From the NCBI GenBank assembly GCA_963922335.1, contig CAWUIB010000002.1, positions 362,208 through 426,207 of the forward strand: a DNA stretch of 64,000 nt, given 5' to 3'. This stretch comes from CALBPI01 sp963922335. GTDB taxonomy: Bacteria; Pseudomonadota; Gammaproteobacteria; Steroidobacterales; Woeseiaceae. Under the pieces are notes generated by a model. That model did no database searches and had not been told where the DNA came from. It was given only the letters and a program-made list of their open reading frames with translations. Below, one piece after another: positions 37,714 through 46,089 of the stretch; the stretch's first letter is position 1, and each line of letters opens with the position of its first letter. A program made the position numbers and the translations under genes.

Positions 37714-38682
37714 TCAGGGTGCCCTCGGCAAGTGCACCTCGGCCAGCATGCAGCGCACACTCCCGCCGGACTGAGTCTCGATGTGACTGATATCCGACGC
37801 TACCAGTCGCGCGTGGCGAGCCAGCGTTTTGCGCGCCGTTGAATCCAGACTATCAAAGGCGTTCTGGGACATGGCGATTACCGCACCCTCTCGACCCTCG
37901 AGTTCCAGCATGTTGCCTGCGAACCCATCGAGTTCATCAAACCCGATCTCGACTATCTCACGCCCACCGGATTCGATCGCATGAAGAACTTCCGACCGGT
38001 ATTCGGGATGGATCGATTCGGTGCAGACTAGCGCCACTCTGGTACCAACGAACATCATCACGTTGGTGTGATAGATCGCACGGCCCGCGCGGTCAGACGC
38101 CCTAAACAACACCAAGCGATAACCCAGTGCTGCACACACCTCAGTGGCGAGCTCTGCGTGGGTTCGTGACGACTCACAGGCGAATGCAACACCATGCGCA
38201 CGATCGAAAACGAGGCTCCCTGTGCCCTCGAGAAAACGAGACGTGGATTCTGCGGCGGAAAAGTCGAGTGTCTCGGAGACCTGAAAACCGATACGCCGCA
38301 ATGCCTGAATGACATCTTCACGTCGCTCTGGCCGACGATTCACGGCTTCCATCGGATACAGTGCTACCCGTCCGTCGGCGTGCGTGCTGATCCAGTTATT
38401 CGGAAAAATCGCGTCTGGCGTGTGCGGCTCCGGCGTGTCTTCGAACACCAGGCAATTGACGCCCGCCTCGCGAAGGGCGACCACCAACCGATCAAACTGC
38501 GAGCGTGCAATCGTATTGGACAATTCAAGGTCCTCGGCCGGGGCTTGCGCCTGAAACGCGTTGCTCGCCGCCGTTAACGGGTTGGACTGGAACCGGCATG
38601 GCCTGACCATGAACACGGTGCCTGTCGCCTGCTGCTCCCGCGTTTCAGACACGCGCACTTGGTCGAGACGACACGCGTTCAT
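37714..38682 (-). CDS. ctlX: CtlX-like citrulline hydrolase
   Basis: A 322-residue GME-fold enzyme. The signatures MVRPCRFQSNPLTAASNAFQ, DAIFPNNWISTHADGRV, EGTGSLVFDR, YHTNVMMFVGTRVALVC and GGSVRCMLAEVHLP (Cys311) match the CtlX family, which splits citrulline to ornithine. The true start is uncertain: the first ATG overlaps the upstream GST gene by 38 bp and has no good ribosome site; a GTG at 38652 or the ATG at 38610 (starting MVRPCRF) are alternatives. It sits between GST and the ArgZ-like gene and is likely in their operon. Confidence 0.82.
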   Translation of the reverse strand: MNACRLDQVRVSETREQQATGTVFMVRPCRFQSNPLTAASNAFQAQAPAEDLELSNTIARSQFDRLVVALREAGVNCLVFEDTPEPHTPDAIFPNNWISTHADGRVALYPMEAVNRRPERREDVIQALRRIGFQVSETLDFSAAESTSRFLEGTGSLVFDRAHGVAFACESSRTHAELATEVCAALGYRLVLFRASDRAGRAIYHTNVMMFVGTRVALVCTESIHPEYRSEVLHAIESGGREIVEIGFDELDGFAGNMLELEGREGAVIAMSQNAFDSLDSTARKTLARHARLVASDISHIETQSGGSVRCMLAEVHLPRAP

Positions 38683-39274
38683 GCCAGCCGCGCAATGTGG
38701 GCTGGGATTCTGGAATCGGTAGTTTGATCCACGCTGACATATCGATGGTGACTAACGCCGTGATATCCGCCATTGAGAACGTGTCGCCGCAGATGAACGG
38801 TCGATCCTGCAGATGCGCGTCTAGCTTCGCCATAAACACTTCCACACGCCGACGCCCACGCGGCACGAGCTCGGGAATCTGCTCGAACCCTTCCGGTCCG
38901 GTCAGCGATCGACCTCGGAACCCTTTGGCATGATTGCGAAAAGACTCAGCGACGGCTGCAAGGCCCTGTTGTTCGATTTTGGCGTTCCATTGCAACACCT
39001 CGGCACGCGCCTCGGGCGAGTCTCCCAGCAGCGGTGGCTCAGGAAACTGCGACTCCAGATAGTCACATATGGCGATGGTCTCGGTTAATGCGGTGCCGTT
39101 ATCAAGCTCAAGCACCGGTACTGTGCAATCCGGATTGATTTTGCGAAACGCTTCACCAAGATGCTCCCCGCTACCGAGATCCACCTGCTCCACCGGGATG
39201 TCGGCACCCTTCTCCGCGATAAAGATACGAACACGGCGCGGACTCGGTGCCGGCTGACAATCAAAAAAGCGCAT
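38645..39274 (-). CDS. Glutathione S-transferase family protein
   Basis: A 209-residue GST read from the ATG ending at 39274, which starts MRFFDCQPAPSPRRVRIFIA with the usual N-terminal thioredoxin fold (Ser-Pro in place of Cys-Pro). TVPVLELDNGTALTETIAI is the glutathione-binding motif, and a helical C-terminal domain follows with FICGDTFSMADITALV. It probably conjugates or isomerises small electrophiles in the cytosol. It lies between the RibA-like and CtlX-like genes on the same strand. Confidence 0.9.
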   Translation of the reverse strand: MRFFDCQPAPSPRRVRIFIAEKGADIPVEQVDLGSGEHLGEAFRKINPDCTVPVLELDNGTALTETIAICDYLESQFPEPPLLGDSPEARAEVLQWNAKIEQQGLAAVAESFRNHAKGFRGRSLTGPEGFEQIPELVPRGRRRVEVFMAKLDAHLQDRPFICGDTFSMADITALVTIDMSAWIKLPIPESQPTLRGWHERVSSRPSARV

Positions 39275-39340
39275 GGATTCCCCCCAACTGTTCCACTGGC
39301 CCAACGATAGTCCGGAACGTGGTTTCAAGCCAGCCTTGAA

Positions 39341-40159
39341 CTAGCCTTCCAGTTCGTCGACATCGATTCGATGCCCCTTCTTAGCCTTCGCCTCCAGATA
39401 TCGACGATTCCAGTCTGAGACACCGATCAGATGTTTGACCGGTGTCACATGCGTGAGACCGGCTGCGGTCAAATCCGCCACCTTCTTCGGATTATTGGTC
39501 AGTAATTTCATCGGGTTATTGCCGACAAAGTGCAACAACAATGCGGCCGCTTCACTGAAGTCGCGAGAATCATCGGGTAGGCCGAGGCTACGATTCGCCT
39601 GGTAAGTATCCTCTCCCGCATCCTGCAACAGATACGTCGCAGCCTTTGCCCAAAGACCGATACCGCGACCCTCATGGCCTGCCATGTAGATGATCAGCCC
39701 GGGGCCGTCATGCGATGCGATTTGCCGCATCGCACTCTCCAGCTGCGGACCACACTCGCAACGCTCGGAGCCGAATACATCGCCGGTCAGGCAACTCGAA
39801 TGCACACGAACCAGAGGGGGGCGATCATCATCGAGATCACCATCAATCAGCACACTGTTCACCGCCATTGATGTTGCCAGTTCTGCGAACAGGCGTTGCC
39901 CGCCTTCCGCCGTCAATGACGCAGCCAACGCTTCAACCTTTGCAAGCTCCGTATTGCGCACAGCCGCATACCACTGGAAGGTGTGGTGCCACCCATTGCG
40001 CGACACGGGCAGTGGAATCGGACCCAGCAGGTTGATCGACAACTGGCCGGGCATGGGTGTCTCATCGACCGGGAGACGCTCTCCCGTGCGATTGATGCGA
40101 CGCAGCTTGTTTTCGTTGACCAACCGCTGACGGACAGCGGGATCCAGATAAGTGAACAT
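39341..40159 (-). CDS. GTP cyclohydrolase II-like protein (divergent RibA)
   Basis: A 272-residue RibA homologue with a roughly 60-residue N-terminal extension. The zinc cysteines are conserved (C123, C134, C136 in SSCLTGDVFGSERCECG), as is LLTNNPKK. The substrate loop is altered: where E. coli RibA has YHRQEGRNIGL, this protein has YMAGHEGRGIGLW, one residue longer and with His for Gln. The usual reaction is GTP to the riboflavin precursor, but the altered loop and position away from other rib genes leave room for a related GTP- or pterin-opening activity. It is the first gene of the minus-strand GST/arginine operon. Confidence 0.8.
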   Translation of the reverse strand: MFTYLDPAVRQRLVNENKLRRINRTGERLPVDETPMPGQLSINLLGPIPLPVSRNGWHHTFQWYAAVRNTELAKVEALAASLTAEGGQRLFAELATSMAVNSVLIDGDLDDDRPPLVRVHSSCLTGDVFGSERCECGPQLESAMRQIASHDGPGLIIYMAGHEGRGIGLWAKAATYLLQDAGEDTYQANRSLGLPDDSRDFSEAAALLLHFVGNNPMKLLTNNPKKVADLTAAGLTHVTPVKHLIGVSDWNRRYLEAKAKKGHRIDVDELEG

Positions 40160-40220
40160 TTACAGGGTCACATTTCAGGGGCGCCCAAGTTTAGGCCAAT
40201 ACCGCCCCCCGCCCAAGCAT

Positions 40221-40254
40221 AAAAAAAGGCCGCCGACTGACGTCGACGACCTTT
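40221..40254 (-). terminator. Rho-independent terminator of the first TonB receptor
   Basis: On the minus strand AAAGGTCGTCGAC pairs with GTCGGCGGCCTTT (two G-U wobbles, loop GTCA) and is followed by a run of T residues. It is 25 bp after the receptor stop, between it and the RibA-like gene. Confidence 0.88.
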
Positions 40255-40278
40255 CGGTTCAGGCTTGAACGCGCTCGC

Positions 40279-43008
40279 TTAGAAACCCTGCTTGAAGCGT
40301 AGGTAAACGAGACGTCCACGAGGATCGTGAACACGCGCGTCATAACCGCCGTTGGTGAACACCTGCGGCGGCTTCTCAGCCGTGGCGTTGATCACACCCA
40401 GTGTCAGCAAAGGACCGGTTTCCCAGTCAAATGCCACGACAGTATCGAACGAGTACTGAAGATCGAACGTTAGCTGTGAATCGATATCGAAGAACCCGGT
40501 GCCTGTCGGGCAAACGCCTCCGGTAGATGGCGCGCCGTCGCTGCAGTTCTGGTCATCGTCGTAGCCGCTGATGTAGCGCGCGAAGATGTTTGCAGAGTGC
40601 GCACCGTTGACCCATGCGATGCCGGCATTGGCACGCAGCTCCGGTGTCGGGTTACCGAAGTTCTGGAAGTTACGCAGACCGGCGCCATCGACGTTGCCCG
40701 CCTGAGGATCTTCGAGGTCGTAGCCAAGAATGTATGTACCTTCAACGATCGGCTGGAACACGCCCGCCGCCGTCTCAAACTGGTACTTCAATCGGAAATC
40801 GACACCATCAGTCTCAACCGAGCTTGCGTTCACAAACCCAACGTTGATCTGCGTCACCGGGGAACCCGGTCCAGCCACACGTTGCACCCGCGACGTATCG
40901 TTCGGGAACGCATTCAGTACTGCCTGGAAGTTTTCCTGAATGATCACGTCCGTGAAATCAAACGACCAGTAATCGAGGTCCAGAACGAGGTTTTCGACAA
41001 TCTCGAAAGACATACCGGCGTTGAACGCGTCCGATTCTTCAGGCTGCAGGTCAGGATTCGGGGAAGACCGCACTGCGGCAAAGTTCAGACCCGGGTTCAG
41101 CGGATCGGAGATCTGATTCAACGAGGTGCTGCCACCGTTGGTCTGGAACAAGGACGGCGCGCGGAACGAAGTCGAGAACGAACCACGTAACGTAAATGTG
41201 TCAGTCGGCCGGTAAATCGCTGCGATCTTCGGATCGGTTGTGCTACCGATCGCACCGCCGTAGTCCTCATAACGCGCCGCAAGCTGAATGTCGATCGTGT
41301 CGGTTACCGGGATACCCAGTTCAACGAACGCGGCATTGACGTCGCGATCCGCATCAAAGTCCGGGTTTCCGATGACGAATGCGAAACGGTCCTGGTTCGC
41401 AAGACTGTTGTAGTCGTGCGAAAGCTCTTCCTGACGATACTGAGCACCGATAGCAATGCTTGCCGTGCCCGCCTTGGTCTCAAAGATTTCACCGGACACG
41501 ACCGCTTCGATAGTGTTCAACTCAGCAGTAGTATCGAGCACCTGATCTGCTGTGAAGCTGTTGATGACGTCCTGTGAGTTCGGCGAGAGGAACTTGGTGG
41601 CGAACGGGTTGAAGTATTGGCAAGGGCCAACACCGGCCTGCGCGTTCGGGTCCGTCGGGCCTGTGCAATCGCTGCCGCCGAAACCGTTCAACGCGTCCTG
41701 GAACTCTTGCGCCAGCGTATCTGCAGTCACGTTTACGCCTTCGTTCTTAGCGCCGACGTAAGCGACCTGCCAGTACCAGCCGTTATCCAGCTCTCCGTTG
41801 AGCTCGATTGACGAGCGCCAGGTATCGATCTCATTGACCGTTGGCGCCGCGGTGCCACCGTTGCCGCTGGCACGACCGAAGTAGTTCACGTCGGTGCCGA
41901 ACGGGTTGTTCGGGTGTGTGCCCGGCACCGTCGGGAACCGCAGGTTCGGGAAGGTCGGCGAGTTCAGGCGCTGTGCACGGTTGCGAGCGAAGCCGAATTC
42001 GCCGACAAGCTCAATGCTGTCGGTCAGCTGATAAGAACCACGAGCAAAACCATTGAAACGGGTTTCATCTGGAATCAGCGTGAAGAAATCGCCGAAGTCG
42101 AAGCTACAAAGCCCAACGTCGAGACCAGGCACTGTGCCCGGCGGTGCTAGCAAAACCGGTATCCCGCCGATGAAGCTGCCGTCTACCGCTGAGGTCTGAC
42201 AACCCGTCGGATCGATAATCGGTAGGCCAACAAGCGGTCCCGAAGGGAAAAAATAAGAACCCGGATCACCAAGCGTGCTGGAATCGTCCTGCGGACGGCT
42301 AAGGCGCCGTTCCTGCGTCGACAGCGGTGTGCGCTCGGCGAAACTGAAGGCTGCCATCACGTGACTGCGTTCACCGCGCGCCCCGAAGATGGCCTGCAGC
42401 TGGTACTCAGAAGAGGTGCCATCATCCTCCACCGATTGGTAATCCGCCGACACTTCAAAGCCCTCGAAGTCATTTCGTGTGCGGAAGTTGACCACACCGG
42501 CAACCGCATCCGATCCATACAGCGCAGCAGCGCCGTCTTTCAGGATATCGATGTTGTCGATTGCGATCAGCGGCACCAGTGAGTTGGTGTCGACAAAGTT
42601 CAAACCATCGTTGGTCGGCAAGCCGGTGAGCACCTGGCGTTTGCCGTTCAGCAATACCAGTGTTGATGCAACACCCAAGCCGCGCAGGTTGAAGTTCGAG
42701 GTACCGACAGTCGAGTTCTGTGTGAACGCGTCCGGGTTGTTCTGCGAACCGGTATTGATCGTCAGCGTCTGCACGACGTTGGCAACGCTAGTCGCGCCGA
42801 TCGCCTCAAGCGCCGCGGCATCGACGGAATCGATCGGCGATGGAGAATCAAATTGGGAGGTGCGTCGGATATAGGAACCCGTTACAACAACTTCTTCGAT
42901 CTCGTCGGCTTGATCACTATTTTGGGCCAGCGCCGGCGCAGAGAACGCCATCAACGCCAGCGTCGGCACAAGCGGCAGCGCCGCATACCGTGACGGTTTC
43001 AACTTCAC
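40279..43008 (-). CDS. TonB-dependent receptor (large, proteobacterial type)
   Basis: A 909-residue outer-membrane receptor. A signal peptide (LPLVPTLALMAFSAPALAQ) precedes a TonB-box-like segment (IEEVVVTGSYIRR) and a plug domain with NFNLRGLGVASTLVLLNGKR; about 22 barrel strands follow, ending in a terminal aromatic (RFKQGF). It resembles the many TonB receptors of marine gammaproteobacteria that import carbohydrates or other oligomers. It starts with GTG, with a GGGGGG stretch 8 nt before. It is separated from the next receptor gene by a terminator and probably has its own promoter. The ligand is unknown. Confidence 0.92.
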   Translation of the reverse strand: MKLKPSRYAALPLVPTLALMAFSAPALAQNSDQADEIEEVVVTGSYIRRTSQFDSPSPIDSVDAAALEAIGATSVANVVQTLTINTGSQNNPDAFTQNSTVGTSNFNLRGLGVASTLVLLNGKRQVLTGLPTNDGLNFVDTNSLVPLIAIDNIDILKDGAAALYGSDAVAGVVNFRTRNDFEGFEVSADYQSVEDDGTSSEYQLQAIFGARGERSHVMAAFSFAERTPLSTQERRLSRPQDDSSTLGDPGSYFFPSGPLVGLPIIDPTGCQTSAVDGSFIGGIPVLLAPPGTVPGLDVGLCSFDFGDFFTLIPDETRFNGFARGSYQLTDSIELVGEFGFARNRAQRLNSPTFPNLRFPTVPGTHPNNPFGTDVNYFGRASGNGGTAAPTVNEIDTWRSSIELNGELDNGWYWQVAYVGAKNEGVNVTADTLAQEFQDALNGFGGSDCTGPTDPNAQAGVGPCQYFNPFATKFLSPNSQDVINSFTADQVLDTTAELNTIEAVVSGEIFETKAGTASIAIGAQYRQEELSHDYNSLANQDRFAFVIGNPDFDADRDVNAAFVELGIPVTDTIDIQLAARYEDYGGAIGSTTDPKIAAIYRPTDTFTLRGSFSTSFRAPSLFQTNGGSTSLNQISDPLNPGLNFAAVRSSPNPDLQPEESDAFNAGMSFEIVENLVLDLDYWSFDFTDVIIQENFQAVLNAFPNDTSRVQRVAGPGSPVTQINVGFVNASSVETDGVDFRLKYQFETAAGVFQPIVEGTYILGYDLEDPQAGNVDGAGLRNFQNFGNPTPELRANAGIAWVNGAHSANIFARYISGYDDDQNCSDGAPSTGGVCPTGTGFFDIDSQLTFDLQYSFDTVVAFDWETGPLLTLGVINATAEKPPQVFTNGGYDARVHDPRGRLVYLRFKQGF

Positions 43009-43021
43009 AGATTTTACCCCC

Positions 43022-43036
43022 CGTCTTTAAAAGACG
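43022..43036 (-). repeat. Perfect inverted repeat in receptor leader
   Basis: CGTCTTT and AAAGACG flank a single A, giving a 15-base perfect palindrome, 14 nt before the GTG start of the receptor and immediately before its GGGGGG ribosome site. It could be a regulator site or a leader hairpin that influences translation; only the symmetry is observed. Confidence 0.5.
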
Positions 43037-43193
43037 ATTGTGGCCGTCACCCCCGCGACGACCGGAAAGAGCGAATACGCTCCACCAGCGTGTCGTTATA
43101 CGCCAACAACAAGGCGTGAAGCAAGCAGGGATGCGCCCTTCAGGGTGTTGCGCGGATGCTGCAACCGCACATTTTTGCACCAAGAAAAGGCGC

Positions 43194-43225
43194 AAAAAAA
43201 AAGCGGGCCTCCGAGGAGGCCCGCT
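43194..43225 (-). terminator. Rho-independent terminator of the second TonB receptor
   Basis: On the minus strand an 11-bp perfect stem (AGCGGGCCTCC with GGAGGCCCGCT, loop of two bases) is followed by nine T residues. It lies 21 bp beyond the receptor stop and separates the two receptor genes. Confidence 0.93.
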
Positions 43226-43246
43226 CTTGTTCCGAAGTGGTGCAGA

Positions 43247-45976
43247 TTAATAAGTCCACTGTACGGAGATCGCAAACGCAGAACCGGGGTCCTGGATGAA
43301 GGTGGTCACGCCTTCACGTTCGATCGTAATTTCCTCTCCGAGGATGTTCTGAGCTTTGGCTTTCACCACCAGCCGGTCCGTGGGGAACCAGCTGTAGGTT
43401 GCATCCAATCCGTTGAACGGTTGCTCAAAACCATCGGGCGCACCGTTTCGACCCGCAACGTACAAGCGCTCGCCGAATACGTTGTACACGAGCGTCGCCG
43501 TGTGTTTGCCATCGGCTGAGTCGTAGCCCAACGTGATGTTCGCGACGTAGTCGGAAGCCGCTGTCAGCTGGCGTGTCGGGTTCGTCGGTGCATCCGCGTC
43601 TGGACCAGCCACGAGCTCGGTATCCTGAATAGTCAGGTTACCTTGCACGAAGAATCCATCGAACGCCGGTCCGAGGAATCCGAGCTGCTTGATACCTTCG
43701 AGCTCAACGCCGTACAACTCCGCGGAATCCGCGTTGATGATCTCACGCGCTGTGTTCGTATCACTGGCCGCCGACTCGAAGAACTCGATCGGATCTGCGA
43801 TATCTTTGTAGAACAGCGTGATGGTCGCGTTGTCGCCGTCCGCGAAGAACCACTCCGCACGCGCATCGAAACTGTCAACGGTCGCCGGAATCACGCCCGG
43901 GTTACCATCCACGATCTCACCGGTGATCGGGTCGATGTAGCTGGCATCCGTGATTTCACGCAAATCCGGACGTACCGCCGTCTGGCTGTAACCGAAGCGC
44001 AGCTGGAAGGTCTCTGCCAACCAATCGCCCATGTAGGTCACCTGCACCGACGGATAAATGTCGTCGGACTGGAACGCCGCACGCTCGAGTGCTTCCGGGT
44101 CGGTCGTAATCTGCGGACTGGTTTCCGAGAAACCCAGCGGGTTCCAGTCAACAGCGACCTGACTGTACGCCTCATAACGAGCACCGACAGCAAAGCGCCA
44201 TGTTTCGTCGAACGTCCAGTCGACCATGCCGAATGACGCGTCCGTGATCGTCGCGGCGATGTAGGACTGGTTGTCCGTACCGAGCACATCGAAGAAAAAC
44301 TCGTTGTCCGGGTTCAGAATGTTGGCATCGGAGTAAACGTCGCCAAGATCGCCGGTCAGAGTGCTGAGGTTGTCGGTGTTATCCGTTCCAAGACCAAACT
44401 GGTACTGCTCGTAGGTACGTGCCTTGCGGTCGGTACCAAAGCCGAACTTGAAATCGATGCGGCTCTTCTCTGTCTCGAAAGGCAAGGTAAACGCGATCTG
44501 GCTGCTCTCTACCTCGTCCTCAAGACCGGTGTAACGGAACACAGCGGCATTCCGCGCATTGATGATGCTTTCGCTCAACACTGCGTTGGTGACCGTATCC
44601 GTGACCGTCTGGCCCTGAATATCGACCTGGTTTGGAATGTCGGTCTGAGAAGTCGAATCCGAGAAGAACCAATCGATCTTGGTGTCCTCTGGAATGATGT
44701 TCCAAAGGAAGCCGAGACCCTGGAAGCGATCGCGGGTTTCCGCGCCGAACCGGTGCTCGCCCATCAACTGGTTGACGCGCATGGTGCGCTCTTCAAACAG
44801 GAAACGGTAGTTACGAAACCCGAGGCCGTCCCCGGCAAGGCGGTTCTCGTTGAAGAAATCCGTAACCACGGTCTCGTCATCGGTGTTTCTTAGGTACAGC
44901 GAGTTGGTCGACAGACTGTGCTCTTCACCAAATTTCAGACCGAAATTGAGAATGCCCGAGATATTCACGTTTCGGGTTGACTCGATTTCAGAACCGTTGA
45001 TTTGCTCAGGGAAATTGAAGTTCCGTGTGAGCGTCTCTTCCTCGCGCCAGTTATGCGCGTAAGTCGCGCCCGCAAGGAAGCCGAATTCCCAATCGTCATT
45101 CAGGATGAAACTGTTACCGATACTGCCTTTGAAATCGACATCAGGAAGCGGGTCTTCGCTCTCGATCGTGAGGTTTCGGTTCAGTTCCAGTGCCAACTGT
45201 CGATTCACCAATTCAGCGTCAGCGACGGTCGCACCCGGGTTCTCGCTCTGAAGGATATCCAGCAGCAAACCCTGTGTGTCCGTATTCCCCTGGAAACGCG
45301 CGAGTTGGGAGATCAACTGGGGCGTTAGCGCTCGAATACCATCGTCGGTACCCAGCGTGTCTTCGCTACCGCCTGCGTAAGTGTTGACGTTGCCATTAAC
45401 GGCCGTGTTGAAGCCCGTGCCAATCTCCCAGAATGCTGTGAAACCATCCGGAATACCCTTCGTGCGCACGTCGACGCTACCGCCAGCAAAGTTTGCACTC
45501 ATGTCGGGCGTGTAGGCCTTCTGAACCCGCAGCGAGTCAACGATCGCAACCGGAAAGATATCCAGCGGAATCACATTACGCGTCAGGTCGGGAGACGGAA
45601 TAAATGCCCCGTTCAATGTGCTCTGCGAGTAACGCTCTCCCAGCCCGCGAATGTATACGAACTGGTTATTGACCAATGAGAGTCCAGGTACGCGCTTGAG
45701 TGCGACCGCCACGCTTGAGTCGCCGGTGCGACTGATCTGGTCTGCGCCCAGGAAATCGGTGACTGCAGCATCATCCATGCGCTCGAGTGCCAACGCCTGA
45801 CCCGTGCTGAGCAAGCGACCGACGGCAACAACCTCGTCGATAGCCGCGGATTGCTCGGTCTCCTCGACGGCGGCGTCGTCCTGTGCGTCCGTGTCGTCCT
45901 CTTGCGCCACGACAGGTGCGGCACAAACCAGCGACGAGAGAAGCAGCCAGGGCGCTGTTCGTTTGTTGTGTTTCAT
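43247..45976 (-). CDS. TonB-dependent receptor of the lipoprotein-linked type
   Basis: A 909-residue receptor (same length as the neighbour by coincidence; the two are unrelated in detail). A signal peptide (WLLLSSLVCAAPVVAQ) is followed by an acidic linker and a plug with YIRGLGERYSQSTLNGAFIP, DIFPVAIVDSLRVQKAYTP and FAGGSVDVRTKGIP. This plug pattern is typical of receptors that lie beside exported lipoproteins in marine gammaproteobacteria. The barrel ends with the aromatic FAISVQWTY. It follows the lipoprotein gene after a 113-bp intercistronic region with a strong hairpin. The ligand is unknown. Confidence 0.92.
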   Translation of the reverse strand: MKHNKRTAPWLLLSSLVCAAPVVAQEDDTDAQDDAAVEETEQSAAIDEVVAVGRLLSTGQALALERMDDAAVTDFLGADQISRTGDSSVAVALKRVPGLSLVNNQFVYIRGLGERYSQSTLNGAFIPSPDLTRNVIPLDIFPVAIVDSLRVQKAYTPDMSANFAGGSVDVRTKGIPDGFTAFWEIGTGFNTAVNGNVNTYAGGSEDTLGTDDGIRALTPQLISQLARFQGNTDTQGLLLDILQSENPGATVADAELVNRQLALELNRNLTIESEDPLPDVDFKGSIGNSFILNDDWEFGFLAGATYAHNWREEETLTRNFNFPEQINGSEIESTRNVNISGILNFGLKFGEEHSLSTNSLYLRNTDDETVVTDFFNENRLAGDGLGFRNYRFLFEERTMRVNQLMGEHRFGAETRDRFQGLGFLWNIIPEDTKIDWFFSDSTSQTDIPNQVDIQGQTVTDTVTNAVLSESIINARNAAVFRYTGLEDEVESSQIAFTLPFETEKSRIDFKFGFGTDRKARTYEQYQFGLGTDNTDNLSTLTGDLGDVYSDANILNPDNEFFFDVLGTDNQSYIAATITDASFGMVDWTFDETWRFAVGARYEAYSQVAVDWNPLGFSETSPQITTDPEALERAAFQSDDIYPSVQVTYMGDWLAETFQLRFGYSQTAVRPDLREITDASYIDPITGEIVDGNPGVIPATVDSFDARAEWFFADGDNATITLFYKDIADPIEFFESAASDTNTAREIINADSAELYGVELEGIKQLGFLGPAFDGFFVQGNLTIQDTELVAGPDADAPTNPTRQLTAASDYVANITLGYDSADGKHTATLVYNVFGERLYVAGRNGAPDGFEQPFNGLDATYSWFPTDRLVVKAKAQNILGEEITIEREGVTTFIQDPGSAFAISVQWTY

Positions 45977-46003
45977 CTTTACGACCTTGGGTTCGTTCTG
46001 ATG

Positions 46004-46036
46004 GGGGTGTCGCCCTTTTTCGGCACGACACCCCCT
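46004..46036 (-). other. Intercistronic stem-loop between lipoprotein and receptor genes
   Basis: GGGGGTGTCG (46004-46013) and CGACACCCCC (46027-46036) form a perfect 10-bp stem with a 13-nt loop. There is no T run on either strand, so it is not a normal terminator. In the transcript it would sit between the two coding regions, where such hairpins often protect the upstream mRNA from 3' exonucleases and set unequal protein levels. Confidence 0.7.
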
Positions 46037-46089
46037 ATTCGAAGTGGGGCATGACTAATCCTGCCCCGGCACCAGATAAGCCAGCCGGC

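Noticed and set aside
40279..45976. Tandem duplication of TonB receptors because both have 909 residues
   Set aside because: Signal peptides, plug motifs and barrel sequences differ throughout; the equal length is chance.
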